Assembly: GCF_030408715.1 (NCBI RefSeq)
Contig: NZ_CP047202.1
Coordinates: 1,591,906 to 1,655,905 of the forward strand
DNA length: 64,000 bases
DNA from: Corynebacterium confusum
GTDB taxonomy: Bacteria > Actinomycetota > Actinomycetes > Mycobacteriales > Mycobacteriaceae
Direction of reading: 5' to 3'
The notes below the pieces were generated by a model that ran no database searches, was not told the origin of the DNA, and saw only the letters and a program-made list of their open reading frames with translations. Of this stretch, positions 26,661-36,620 are shown in pieces. The translations under genes were made by a program, and so were the position numbers. Each line of letters starts with the position of its first letter. The stretch's first letter is position 1.

Positions 26661-27440
26661 TTAATCCGACCCCGCGTCCGAGCGCGCGGTGCCGGCGACC
26701 AGCCGCGGGGACTCGCGCAGCTTGTCGCAAGCCAGGTGGGCGGCCTGTTGCTCCGCCAGCTTCTTGTTATGCCCCACCCCGCGGCCAAACTCCTGGCCGT
26801 TGACTAGGGCGACCGCGGTGAAGGTCTGATCGTGCTCCGGGCCGGTGGAGCTGGCCTCGTAGACGGGCATCGGCGCGTGCAGCTCGGCGCACAGCTCCTG
26901 CAGGGTGGTCTTCCAGTCCAGGTGCCGGCCGGCGACGGTGGCGGTGTCAATCTTGTGCTGGAACAGGCACAGCACTACCCGGCGGGCGGTCGCGAAGCCG
27001 AACTGGCGGTAGACGGCGCCCAGCAACGCCTCGGTGGTATCGGCCAGGATCGACTCCTTGTTGGCCCCGCCGGAGGACTGCTCCCCCTTGCCCAGCAGGA
27101 TATAGGAGCCCAACCCGATCTCGCGGGCGATGTCAGCCAGGCCGTAGCGCGAGACGATGGAGGCGCGCATCTTGGAGATGTCGGATTCCGGACGGGACGG
27201 ATACTGCTCGTAGAGCTGCGCGGCCACGGACAGGCCCAGCACGGCGTCGCCCAAAAACTCCAGGCGCTCGTTGTTGGGCAGGTGGCCGTTCTCGTTGGCA
27301 AACGAGCGGTGCGTCAGCGCCAAGCGCAGGTGCTCGTCATCCAGGTTGACCTGTAGCTTCTCACGCAGCGGGGTGTGATCGACTGCCTCGTAGGCGGCAG
27401 CCCAGGCGGCCAGCGGATCTAGCTTTGCTTTCTTGCTCAT
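26661..27440 (-). CDS. rnc: Ribonuclease III
   Basis: Double-strand-specific endoribonuclease that processes rRNA precursors. The signature NNERLEFLGDAVLGLSVA is near residue 48 and the second acidic site ADTTEALLGAVYRQFG near 117. The C-terminal dsRNA-binding domain (from ~165) contains FGRGVGHNKKLAEQQAAHLA. 259 aa from ATG 27440, which overlaps the upstream yceD stop by 4 bases (ATGA) and begins MSKKAKLDP. The longer open frame upstream is the yceD region read in another frame. Confidence 0.96.
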   Translation of the reverse strand: MSKKAKLDPLAAWAAAYEAVDHTPLREKLQVNLDDEHLRLALTHRSFANENGHLPNNERLEFLGDAVLGLSVAAQLYEQYPSRPESDISKMRASIVSRYGLADIAREIGLGSYILLGKGEQSSGGANKESILADTTEALLGAVYRQFGFATARRVVLCLFQHKIDTATVAGRHLDWKTTLQELCAELHAPMPVYEASSTGPEHDQTFTAVALVNGQEFGRGVGHNKKLAEQQAAHLACDKLRESPRLVAGTARSDAGSD

Positions 27441-27985
27441 AGGAACTTCTCCAGACCGGCCCACCGCGGATCCACCTTCTCGTCGTCCGAGTCCTTCTCG
27501 CCGGACACCCCGGTGGTCACGCCCTTCGGCGTCTGGATATCGCAGCCGTTCTCGCAGACTGGGGCGAAAGGCAGGCTCAAGCCGACCTCGTCGATAACCG
27601 GCTGCAGCAGATCCACCTCGTCGCCTTCGACCTGGCCGATCTCGTCGCCGGAGCCCTGTTCCTCTTCGGATTCCGGATCGCCGGTGATGAAATCGTCGTC
27701 GGCGGCGAAGACCTGGCTGACGTGGATGTCCAGCGGCGGGTTCAGGGGGCGTAGGCACCGGGAGCACTCGCCGTGCAGGAGGCCGCGCACGTCGGCATCG
27801 ACAAGCACGCCCCCGCCCAGCGGGGTCAGGGTCGCGTCCACGGTGAGCTCCTCGCCCTCCGGGACGGCAAGCATTTCGCCGCCGATGCGCGCAGGGGCGG
27901 GACCAGTCTGGCTGCGCTGGGCGGGCAGACCGTCGGCGGACGCGCCCAGCAGCGAAGCAACGTTAAATTTCAGTGGTGAAGTCAT
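27437..27985 (-). CDS. YceD/DUF177 family protein
   Basis: 182-aa protein of the DUF177 family, linked in many bacteria to 23S rRNA/ribosome biogenesis and normally next to rpmF. Two Cys pairs, GECSRCLRPL near 77 and CENGC near 143, are characteristic. The middle is acidic. No rpmF is found here; the gene is coupled to rnc by a 4-base overlap, the arrangement seen in mycobacteria. Confidence 0.88.
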   Translation of the reverse strand: MTSPLKFNVASLLGASADGLPAQRSQTGPAPARIGGEMLAVPEGEELTVDATLTPLGGGVLVDADVRGLLHGECSRCLRPLNPPLDIHVSQVFAADDDFITGDPESEEEQGSGDEIGQVEGDEVDLLQPVIDEVGLSLPFAPVCENGCDIQTPKGVTTGVSGEKDSDDEKVDPRWAGLEKFL

Positions 27986-28143
27986 ATCACCGGATATCCT
28001 ACCCCGCCGGTCAACACCGCGGCGCGCAGCCCAGACCCACAGCCGGCTGACGACTTTCCCGGCTAATCTGTCAGCCCCCTGGGCACGCGGTCATAATGCG
28101 TTGGGTAGGCCGATTTTCCCTTTAACAGCGCCGGCAGGCTACC

Positions 28144-28149
28144 TAGACT
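28144..28149 (+). promoter_or_regulatory. -10 element of the membrane gene at 28158
   Basis: TAGACT, 8 bases before ATG 28158, points to leaderless transcription and rules out the long upstream in-frame extension. Confidence 0.6.
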
Positions 28150-28157
28150 GGGAGACC

Positions 28158-28718
28158 ATGAACATATCCATGTTGGCGGGCCTGCGCGAGGTGGCGTGGT
28201 CTTTCCCCCTCGCGGTCGTCGCCCCGACAGTCTGCCTGGGCGTGGTGGGCTGCCTCGTCCGCCGGCTGCGCGGCCCGCACCCGGCCGGGCTGAACGGTTC
28301 CACCGGCTCCCGCCTGCGCCGCGTCTGCCTCAGCGCGCTGCTGACCGGCATGCTCGTCGGCGTCCTGCTGTTTGTACCGGTCCCCTTCGAAATCACCGTC
28401 ATGCTGGGCGCGGCCTGCATGGCGGTCTGCGCCGCCCAGCTGACTTGGAGCGCGAAGGAACCCCTCAGTGCCGCGTTTTGTTCGGTCGGCGCTCTGACCA
28501 CCGGGATCGGGCTGGTCCACGCCGCCGTCTTTTCCTACGGTCTCTTCACCAGCCACGTGACCAGCGGCGGGGAAGGGGATCTGCTGACGTCCTTCCTCTT
28601 GCTGTGGCCGCTGTGCGCGCTGCCCGGGCTCATCTTCGCCCTGATCGCGGCCTTCCTCAATATCAAGTCCGCGCCCGTCGAGCCCACCAGCACCCAGCGC
28701 GCACCGGCGTATTTCTAG
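28158..28718 (+). CDS. Hypothetical membrane protein
   Basis: 186-aa protein with about four hydrophobic segments: FPLAVVAPTVCLGVVGCLV, LSALLTGMLVGVLLFVPVP, MLGAACMAVCAAQLTW and a C-terminal LLLWPLCALPGLIFALIAAF. Between the second and third is a short cytoplasmic or external loop. No family was recognised. It is monocistronic and convergent with sepIVA. The reading frame is open 645 bases further upstream, but that part overlaps yceD in antisense. Confidence 0.7.
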   Translation: MNISMLAGLREVAWSFPLAVVAPTVCLGVVGCLVRRLRGPHPAGLNGSTGSRLRRVCLSALLTGMLVGVLLFVPVPFEITVMLGAACMAVCAAQLTWSAKEPLSAAFCSVGALTTGIGLVHAAVFSYGLFTSHVTSGGEGDLLTSFLLLWPLCALPGLIFALIAAFLNIKSAPVEPTSTQRAPAYF

Positions 28719-28791
28719 CTACCGCGCCCGCCTCTGCCCCAGCGCCCGCTGCCCCTCCAGCGGGCGCTCGCGCTGACGCTAGAGGTTCGAG

Positions 28792-29532
28792 CTAGCCGCG
28801 GTTGTCGTAACCGGCGTCGTAGGAGTCCTGGCCGTAGCCGCTGTAGCCGCGGGAATAATCGCTGCCGCCGGCCCAGCCCGCGGCGCCGGCGCCGCGACGC
28901 AGGGCGGAGCGATCCGAGGAGATGGTGCGCAGCACGGAGTTGAGGGTCTCCTCGAACTCGCCGAGCTTGCCATCCACGAACTCGTCGCACTCGGTGCGCA
29001 GGCGGTGGGACTCGGAGTGGGCACTGTCCACGATCCGGTGGGCTTCCTCGTTCGCCCGGCGCACCACCTCCGACTCGGAGACCAAGCGGTCCTGCTCTTC
29101 CTGGCCGGCAGCGACTGCGCGTTCGTAGGACTCCTGCCCCTGAACGACGGCGCGCTCGGCGTCGGCGCGGGCCTTTTCCACGGTGGAATCGGCCTCGTTC
29201 TGCGCGCGCTCGACCAGGCCGGCGGCGTGCGCCTGGGCGTCGGCGACCATGGACTCGGAATCCGCCTGGGCGCGGGCGATGATGTCGTCGGCCTGCGCGT
29301 TGGCGTCCGCCACGGTGTGCTCGGCGCGTTCCTCCGCGCCGCGGATAATCTCGTCCTGCTTGTCCAGGACGTCCTGCGCGTCGTCGATCTCGACAGGCAG
29401 GGCGTTACGCAGATCGTCGAGCAGGGCGAGCATCTCGTTGCGGGGAACCATGCAATTCAAGGTCATGGGAACGCCCCGGGCTTGCTCCAGATTCTGTACT
29501 AGTTCATCAAGGCTTTCGAATACGCGGTACAT
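28792..29532 (-). CDS. sepIVA: SepIVA-like coiled-coil division protein
   Basis: 246-aa protein similar to mycobacterial SepIVA (Rv2927c), a DivIVA-like septation factor. The start MYRVFESLDELVQNLEQARG and the following PMTLNCMVPRNEMLALLDDL match that family; residues ~60-215 are an Ala/Glu-rich coiled coil with repeated DA.. heptads, then FVDGKLGEFEETLNSVLRTI. The tail is rich in Gly, Tyr and Ser. ATG 29532 is chosen because the homologue starts MYRVFE; a TTG 21 bases earlier is less likely. The neighbourhood (yceD-rnc-mutM) is the one found in Mycobacterium. Confidence 0.85.
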   Translation of the reverse strand: MYRVFESLDELVQNLEQARGVPMTLNCMVPRNEMLALLDDLRNALPVEIDDAQDVLDKQDEIIRGAEERAEHTVADANAQADDIIARAQADSESMVADAQAHAAGLVERAQNEADSTVEKARADAERAVVQGQESYERAVAAGQEEQDRLVSESEVVRRANEEAHRIVDSAHSESHRLRTECDEFVDGKLGEFEETLNSVLRTISSDRSALRRGAGAAGWAGGSDYSRGYSGYGQDSYDAGYDNRG

Positions 29533-29652
29533 GATGTCCAGCCTAGCCAGCACAACCAGCTACGGCGGCTTCCCACACTGGAAAAGCCCGGAAAATCTCA
29601 AGTTTCACTTGAGACTATTCCCCTCCCCTGCGGGCACCCGCAGTGCGCACGG

Positions 29653-29696
29653 AAAAACCCGGGCGCCTCCCCGAAAAAATGCGGGAGACGTCCGGG
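29653..29696 (-). terminator. gdhA intrinsic terminator
   Basis: On the minus strand just after gdhA, a CCCGG-rich stem with inner CTCCC/GGGGAG pairing and an A/T loop ends in CCCGGG followed by TTTTT. Confidence 0.7.
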
Positions 29697-29711
29697 CCGG
29701 CCGCGCCGGTT

Positions 29712-31121
<1,410 letters not shown>

Positions 31122-31223
31122 TTAGTGACAGTTTCCTTGGACGAGGCCACTTTCGCAACTACTTCTTGGGAGCTGAAAATGGCTCACCCCTCCTTAGCTG
31201 CGGTTTTGCGAGATATATTTTCT

Positions 31224-31257
31224 GTCATAGTACCGATATTAAGGGGTGGACCACCCC
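31224..31257. promoter_or_regulatory. Palindrome and GntR-like motif between gdhA and glxK
   Basis: GGGGTGG-A-CCACCCC (31243-31257) is a perfect 7-base-arm palindrome 43 bases before the glxK -10. Immediately left, GTCATAGTACCGAT (31224-31237) resembles the C. glutamicum GntR1/GntR2 motif TATGATAGTACCAAT, sharing the ATAGTACC core. Either could regulate glxK or gdhA. Identification as a GntR site is from memory of the motif, not a measured match. Confidence 0.4.
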
Positions 31258-31299
31258 GCTTCCCACCGGCTGGCCGCGGGTGGAAGAAAAAGCGTGCCC

Positions 31300-31305
31300 T
31301 ATAAT
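31300..31305 (+). promoter_or_regulatory. -10 element of glxK
   Basis: A perfect TATAAT ends 7 bases before ATG 31313, giving a leaderless transcript and fixing the start at MHIVVAPDSFKG. Confidence 0.7.
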
Positions 31306-31312
31306 TGCGCCC

Positions 31313-32437
31313 ATGCATATCGTCGTCGCCCCAGACTCATTCAAAGGTACTGCTAGCTCGAGCCTGGCCGCCGCCGGCCTGGCCTCCGGCATCCGCCAGG
31401 AGCTGCCCGAGGCCACGGTGGTGACCTGCCCCCTAGCCGACGGCGGCGAAGGCACCGCACACACGCTCGCCACGGCGGCCAGCCTGGCGGGCCGGCAGCT
31501 GGATCGCGTGCGCATCCCCTCGGTCGACGCGCTGGGCCGCCTCACGGAGGCCGAGTACTACCTCGACCCGGAAACCGCCACCGCCTATATCGACGTCGCC
31601 GCCGCCACCGGCCTGCCCATGGTCGCCGATAGCCCGGATCCCCTCCGCGCGGATTCCTTCGGCACCGGCGCCCTCATCGCCGACGCCGAGACTCGCGGCG
31701 CCAAGTCCATCGTACTGGGCCTGGGCGGCAGCGCGACCGTCGACGGCGGCATCGGCATCCTGTGCGCACTCGGCGCCGCGCCCCACGACGCCCGCGGCCT
31801 TGCCCTGGCTCAGGGGCCGGCCGAGCTGGTGCGCCTGGACGATATCGACACGGCACAGCTGAACTACAAGGCCGGAATGCTGGACTACACCCTGCTGGCG
31901 GATACTCGCTGCACCCCTAGGGAGGCGCCGGCGATGTACGGCCCGCAGAAGGGTGCGGACCGCGAGCAGGTCGCCCTACTGACCGGCGCGCTGCTGCGCC
32001 TGTGCGAGTTCACCGAACAGGGCCCCGCCGCCGAGTATTTCGGCGCGGCCGGGGCGATCCCGGTAGGCCTTAGCTGGATGTCGCGCATCCTGTGGGGCAA
32101 CGACGAGCACGTGCGCGTGCTCAGCGGCGCCGAGTACGTCGCCGACGCGCTCGACCTCGACCGGCACCTGGCCGAGGCGGACGTCGTGGTCACCGGCGAG
32201 GGGCGCTTCGACGCCCAGTCGCTGACCGGCAAGGTCGTGGGCACCGTCGCCGACCGCGCGGCAGCCTCCCCCACCCCGCCGCGCGTGGCCATCGCGGCCG
32301 GCCAGTTCGCTGACGATGCCGAGCTGCCCGCCGGCGGCTTTCACGCCGCGCTGCCGGCGGAAGGCGAGATGCCCGAACGCCTGCGCGCGGCCGGCCAGGC
32401 TCTGGCCCGTCAGATCCAGGAAGAGCTAGGGGCTTAG
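31313..32437 (+). CDS. glxK: Glycerate kinase
   Basis: Phosphorylates D-glycerate, feeding glyoxylate-derived carbon into glycolysis. MHIVVAPDSFKGTASS is the family N-terminus; CPLADGGEGTA (near 43), GLGGSATVDGGIG (near 134) and VVTGEGRFDAQSLTGK (near 290) are the GarK/GlxK signature blocks. 374 aa is standard. Monocistronic, from a strong TATAAT promoter next to a palindromic operator. Its stop overlaps the convergent stop of the next gene by 4 bases. Confidence 0.95.
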   Translation: MHIVVAPDSFKGTASSSLAAAGLASGIRQELPEATVVTCPLADGGEGTAHTLATAASLAGRQLDRVRIPSVDALGRLTEAEYYLDPETATAYIDVAAATGLPMVADSPDPLRADSFGTGALIADAETRGAKSIVLGLGGSATVDGGIGILCALGAAPHDARGLALAQGPAELVRLDDIDTAQLNYKAGMLDYTLLADTRCTPREAPAMYGPQKGADREQVALLTGALLRLCEFTEQGPAAEYFGAAGAIPVGLSWMSRILWGNDEHVRVLSGAEYVADALDLDRHLAEADVVVTGEGRFDAQSLTGKVVGTVADRAAASPTPPRVAIAAGQFADDAELPAGGFHAALPAEGEMPERLRAAGQALARQIQEELGA

Positions 32438-32832
32438 CGCTGGATATCCACGGTCCACGGGAAGATGGCCGGGCGCTCGTGGGCGGTCTCGTCCTCGAGT
32501 AGGACGTGGTCCTTGGGCAGCGCGGCGTGCGGGGTAAGCAGACGCGCGAGCACCATGGCCAGCTGGTTGATAGACCCGGTCGCACCCTCGACGGACAGGG
32601 CGTAGCGGCGGACCTGGGCGTTGTCGAGGTCGCGGTCTTCGTGCTCGTCGCGGTAGGTCTGGCGCAGCTGTTCTTCTACCCCCTCCGCCAGGCGCGGAGT
32701 ATCATGACGCTTTACACTCGCCTGGGCCAGCTGCCCCTTGTCAACGAGCCGATCCAGGGCTTCGCGGAAGACCTCTTCCACGCGTTCAGCTTGGTGGTCA
32801 GGGACGAGGACATCGAACTGAATAAGTGGCAT
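32434..32832 (-). CDS. Hypothetical protein
   Basis: 132-aa acidic, soluble protein beginning MPLIQFDVLVPDHQAERVEE and ending ERPAIFPWTVDIQR. Contains VEGATGSINQLAMVLARLLT. No family recognised and no membrane segment. ATG 32832 is preferred because a TAGGGT -10 (complement of 32840-32845) lies 7 bases upstream; the longer in-frame version would run into the divergent amidohydrolase. Divergent from the M20 gene. Confidence 0.75.
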   Translation of the reverse strand: MPLIQFDVLVPDHQAERVEEVFREALDRLVDKGQLAQASVKRHDTPRLAEGVEEQLRQTYRDEHEDRDLDNAQVRRYALSVEGATGSINQLAMVLARLLTPHAALPKDHVLLEDETAHERPAIFPWTVDIQR

Positions 32833-32868
32833 GCAGGTAACCCTACCCAAACTATCGCAGTGAGATCT

Positions 32869-34080
32869 ATGGCTTCCCCCACAAAAAATCCGGAATTCGT
32901 CCGCGACCACGGCGTCGACCTGTCCTGGCAGGAGGATTTTTATCAGGATCTCCACCGCCACCCGGAGCTCTCCCACGAGGAGGAACGCACCGCGGCCCAA
33001 ATCCGCGCCCGGCTAGCCGACCTGGACTGCGAGGTCGTCGACGGCATCGGCGGCTTTGGGATGGTTGCCATCTTCCGCAACGACGCCACCGAGACCACTC
33101 CCACGGCCCTGATGCGCGCCGACTTCGACGCCCTGCCGGTGCGGGAGGCCACCGGCGCGGACTACGCGTCCACCAACGGCGCCATGCACGCCTGCGGCCA
33201 CGACATGCACGCCACCGCCCTGCTGGGCGTGTGCGAGGTCCTCGACGCCCGGCGCGACGTCTGGGCCGGGACCTTCCTGGCGCTGTTCCAGCCGGCCGAG
33301 GAGTCCTCCATGGGGGCGAAATACATGCTGGCCGACGGGCTGACCGACCGCGTGCCCAAGCCGGACGTCTGCTTCGGCCAGCACATCATGCCCGGGCCGG
33401 CCGGCACGGTCCAGAGCACGCCCGGGTCCATCATGGCCGGCTGCGACAGCCTGCGCATCCGCGTCTTCGGCCGCTCCGCCCACGCCTCCATGCCGCACAA
33501 TTCCATCGACCCGACCTTCCTGGCAGCGATGATCGTGGTGCGGCTGCAGGGCATCGTCGGCCGCGAGGTCGCCCCGCAGGAGTTCTTCGTCATCTCCGTC
33601 GGCGAGCTGCACTCCGGCGACAAGAACAACATCATCCCCGAGTCCGCCGAGCTGGTCCTCAACACCCGCTACTACGACCCACAGGTAGCCGAGCGGGTCT
33701 ACGCCAGCCTGGAGCGCATGGTGCGCGCCGAGTGCTGGGCCTCCGGCAGCCCCCAGGATCCGACCTTCGAGTACTACGCCCACGGCGAGGTCACCGACAA
33801 CGACGCGGGCGTCGATGCCGCCCTCCGCCCCGCCTTCGATGCCGTCTTCGGCGAGCAGTCCGTCACCTCCCCGGGCAGCACCGCCTCCGAGGACTTCTGC
33901 TATCTCCCGCAGGCCTGGGGCGTGCCCTATTATTTCTGGCACGTCGGCTGCACCCCGGCCGAGCAGCTGGATAGCCCACCGGTCAACCACCAGGCCAACT
34001 TCCTGCCCGACTACGCCCCCACCGTGGCCGCTACCACCCAGGCGGGTCTTACCGCGGTGCTTGCCTATCTGGGCCGCTAA
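32869..34080 (+). CDS. M20-family amidohydrolase/peptidase
   Basis: 403-aa zinc-dependent hydrolase of the M20D (hippurate hydrolase/AmiA-like) type that cleaves N-acyl amino acids or similar amides. HACGHDMHATALLGV (near 103) gives the first metal ligands, LALFQPAEESSMGAKYML (near 135) the catalytic Glu-Glu, and GSTASEDFCYLPQ (near 340) the last ligand region. A dimerisation insert lies between ~175 and 290. ATG 32869 chosen; in-frame GTG 32860 is possible. The substrate is unknown. Confidence 0.9.
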   Translation: MASPTKNPEFVRDHGVDLSWQEDFYQDLHRHPELSHEEERTAAQIRARLADLDCEVVDGIGGFGMVAIFRNDATETTPTALMRADFDALPVREATGADYASTNGAMHACGHDMHATALLGVCEVLDARRDVWAGTFLALFQPAEESSMGAKYMLADGLTDRVPKPDVCFGQHIMPGPAGTVQSTPGSIMAGCDSLRIRVFGRSAHASMPHNSIDPTFLAAMIVVRLQGIVGREVAPQEFFVISVGELHSGDKNNIIPESAELVLNTRYYDPQVAERVYASLERMVRAECWASGSPQDPTFEYYAHGEVTDNDAGVDAALRPAFDAVFGEQSVTSPGSTASEDFCYLPQAWGVPYYFWHVGCTPAEQLDSPPVNHQANFLPDYAPTVAATTQAGLTAVLAYLGR

Positions 34081-34121
34081 GGCGCCCCGCGCGAAGTCGG
34101 GCGGGCCGGGCTACCTTCCGT

Positions 34122-34145
34122 TACAGTAGGCAGTGTTTTTACACT
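34122..34145 (+). promoter_or_regulatory. glgP promoter region
   Basis: TACAGT (34122-34127) is a plausible -10, followed by AGTGT-TTTT-ACACT, a small inverted repeat (34132-34145) that would lie at or just after +1. A GCGAAGG ribosome site is 10 bases before the glgP ATG. Confidence 0.35.
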
Positions 34146-34173
34146 CTCCCCTCGACGCGAAGGTGTTTAGCCC

Positions 34174-36549
34174 ATGGCCTCTCCCACGGATTTTTCCTCT
34201 GTAATCCCCGGTCACGTCCGCGCCGCCGCCGGCGTGACCCCGCCCGCCGCCTCTAACCGCAAGTACTGGGCCGGCCTCGCCAACGCGGTCATGGACCACA
34301 TCGCCGCGGACTGGGAAACCACCCGCCGCACCTACGCGCCGGCCCGCCGCCAGCACTACTTCTCCGCCGAGTTCCTCCAGGGCCGGGCCCTCCTCAATAA
34401 CCTCACCAACCTGGGCCTGGTCGATGACGCCCACGCTTACGTTCAGTCCACCGGCCGCGAGCTGGCCGACGTCCTGGAGGCGGAGCACGACGCAGCCCTG
34501 GGCAACGGCGGCCTGGGGCGTTTGGCCGCTTGCTTCCTGGACTCCGCGGTCACCCAGAACCTGCCGGTGACCGGCTACGGGCTGCTCTACCGCTACGGCC
34601 TGTTCAAGCAGACCTTCGACAACGGCTACCAGGTCGAGAAACCGGACGCGTGGATGGAAAACGGCTACGATTTCCTGGTCCGCCGCGCCAGCACGCAGCG
34701 CCGCATCCACTTCGACGACATGGACGTGCGCGCCATCCCCTACGATCTGCCGATCACCGGATACGGCACCCGCAACGTCGGGACCCTGCGCCTGTGGAAG
34801 TCGGAGCCCATCGACGATTTCGACTACGACGCCTTCAACTCCCAGCGCTTTACCGACGCCATCGTCGAGCGCGAGCGCGTCATGGACATCTGCCGCGTGC
34901 TCTACCCCAACGACACGACCTACGAGGGCAAGGTCCTGCGCGTGCGCCAGCAGTACTTCTTCGTCTCCGCCTCCCTGCAGGAGATGGTGGACAACTACCT
35001 CGAGCACCACGGCGAGGACCTGCGCGGCTTCGCCCAGTACAACTGCATCCAGCTCAACGACACCCACCCGGTGCTGGCCATCCCGGAGCTGCTGCGCATC
35101 CTGCTCGACGAGCACCAGATGAGCTGGGACGATGCCTGGAAGGTGGTCACCGAGACCTTCGCCTACACCAACCACACCGTCCTGGCCGAGGCCATGGAAA
35201 AGTGGGAGGTCTCCATCTTCCAGCGCCTGTTCTGGCGCATCTGGGAACTGGTCGAAGAGATCGACCGCCGCTTCCGCGAGGACATGGCCCAGCGCGGCCT
35301 GGACCAGGGCACCATCGACTACCTGGCCCCGGTGGCAGAAGGCCAGGTCCGCATGGCCTGGATCGCCTGCTACGCCTCCTACTCCATCAACGGCGTGGCG
35401 GCCCTGCACACCGAGATCATCAAGGCCGACACCCTGCGCGAGTGGCACGAGATGTACCCGGAGAAGTTCAACAACAAGACCAACGGGGTTACCCCGCGCC
35501 GCTGGCTCAAAATGTGCAACCCACGCCTGGCGGACCTGCTCACCCGGGCCAGCGGCTCGGACAGCTGGGTGACCAACCTGGACGAGCTCGCCGGCCTCGC
35601 CGGGCTCGCCGACGGCCCCGAAGGCGCCGCGCTGCTGGACGAGCTGTGGGAGGTCAAGGCGGCCAACAAGCGCGACTTCGCCGAGTGGATTCACCGCCAC
35701 CAGGGCGCCGAGGTCGACCCGGATTCCCTCTTCGACGTGCAGATCAAGCGCCTGCACGAGTACAAGCGGCAGCTGCTCAACGCGCTCTACATCCTGGACC
35801 TGTACTTCCGCATCACCCAGGACGGCGAAGAGCCAACCCCGCGCACCTTCATCTTCGGCGCGAAGGCCGCGCCCGGGTACGTGCGCGCCAAGGAGATCAT
35901 CAAGCTCATCAACTCCGTGGCCGACCTAGTCAACAACGACCCGGCCACCCAGGACATCATCCGCGTGGTCTTCGTGGAAAACTACAACGTCTCCCCCGCC
36001 GAGCACATCATCCCGGCTGCCGACGTCTCCGAGCAGATCTCCGTCGCCGGCAAGGAGGCCTCCGGCACCTCCAACATGAAGTTCATGATGAACGGCGCGC
36101 TGACTCTCGGCACCCTCGACGGCGCGAACGTCGAAATCGTCGACGCCGTGGGCCGCGAGAACGCCTATATCTTCGGCGCCCGCAACGACGAGCTGCCAGG
36201 CCTGCGCGAGAACTATAACCCGGGCTCGCTCTACCGCGAGGTGCCCGGCCTGGCCCGCGCCCTCGATGCCCTGACCAACGGCACGCTGGACCGCAACTTC
36301 GACGACCTGCGCTTCAGCCTGACCGACGGCTACGGCACCTCCGCCGCCGATACCTACTACGTCCTGGGCGATTTCGCCGACTACCGCGACAAGCGCGACC
36401 AGGCGGCCGCCGACTACGCCGACGACCCGCGCGGCTGGGCTCACAAGTGCTGGCTCAACATCTGCTACTCGGGCCGCTTCTCCGCCGACCGCACCATCCA
36501 CGACTACGCCACCGAGGTCTGGCACCTCGACTCCCTGCCCATCGACTAG
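34174..36549 (+). CDS. glgP: Glycogen/maltodextrin phosphorylase
   Basis: Releases glucose-1-phosphate from alpha-1,4-glucan ends. The glycosyltransferase-35 fold shows ALGNGGLGRLAACFLDS near 110, NTHPVLAIPE-type QLNDTHPVLAIPELLR near 290, and the pyridoxal-phosphate block EASGTSNMKFMMNGALTLGT near 628 with the PLP Lys. 791 aa fits the family. Ribosome site GCGAAGG upstream. glgX (52101) is elsewhere in the window and would act on the limit dextrins this enzyme leaves. Confidence 0.96.
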   Translation: MASPTDFSSVIPGHVRAAAGVTPPAASNRKYWAGLANAVMDHIAADWETTRRTYAPARRQHYFSAEFLQGRALLNNLTNLGLVDDAHAYVQSTGRELADVLEAEHDAALGNGGLGRLAACFLDSAVTQNLPVTGYGLLYRYGLFKQTFDNGYQVEKPDAWMENGYDFLVRRASTQRRIHFDDMDVRAIPYDLPITGYGTRNVGTLRLWKSEPIDDFDYDAFNSQRFTDAIVERERVMDICRVLYPNDTTYEGKVLRVRQQYFFVSASLQEMVDNYLEHHGEDLRGFAQYNCIQLNDTHPVLAIPELLRILLDEHQMSWDDAWKVVTETFAYTNHTVLAEAMEKWEVSIFQRLFWRIWELVEEIDRRFREDMAQRGLDQGTIDYLAPVAEGQVRMAWIACYASYSINGVAALHTEIIKADTLREWHEMYPEKFNNKTNGVTPRRWLKMCNPRLADLLTRASGSDSWVTNLDELAGLAGLADGPEGAALLDELWEVKAANKRDFAEWIHRHQGAEVDPDSLFDVQIKRLHEYKRQLLNALYILDLYFRITQDGEEPTPRTFIFGAKAAPGYVRAKEIIKLINSVADLVNNDPATQDIIRVVFVENYNVSPAEHIIPAADVSEQISVAGKEASGTSNMKFMMNGALTLGTLDGANVEIVDAVGRENAYIFGARNDELPGLRENYNPGSLYREVPGLARALDALTNGTLDRNFDDLRFSLTDGYGTSAADTYYVLGDFADYRDKRDQAAADYADDPRGWAHKCWLNICYSGRFSADRTIHDYATEVWHLDSLPID

Positions 36550-36563
36550 CGGGCTTGGACACG

Positions 36564-36603
36564 CTCAAGCGCCCGGCACCAGTTCAGGTGCCGGACGCTT
36601 GAG
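36564..36603. terminator. Bidirectional terminator between glgP and pyk
   Basis: A 17-base stem with one mismatch (arms 36564-36580 and 36587-36603, loop AGTTCA). It sits between two convergent stop codons and can serve both genes; a U-run is weak on either strand. Confidence 0.75.
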
Positions 36604-36620
36604 CCTTAAATCACAGTGTC

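Noticed and set aside
27441..27767. Upstream extension of rnc
   Set aside because: Arg-rich translation of the yceD gene in another frame; rnc begins at ATG 27440 overlapping the yceD stop.
27513..28157. N-terminal extension of the membrane protein at 28158
   Set aside because: The extra sequence is antisense to yceD, and a TAGACT -10 precedes ATG 28158.
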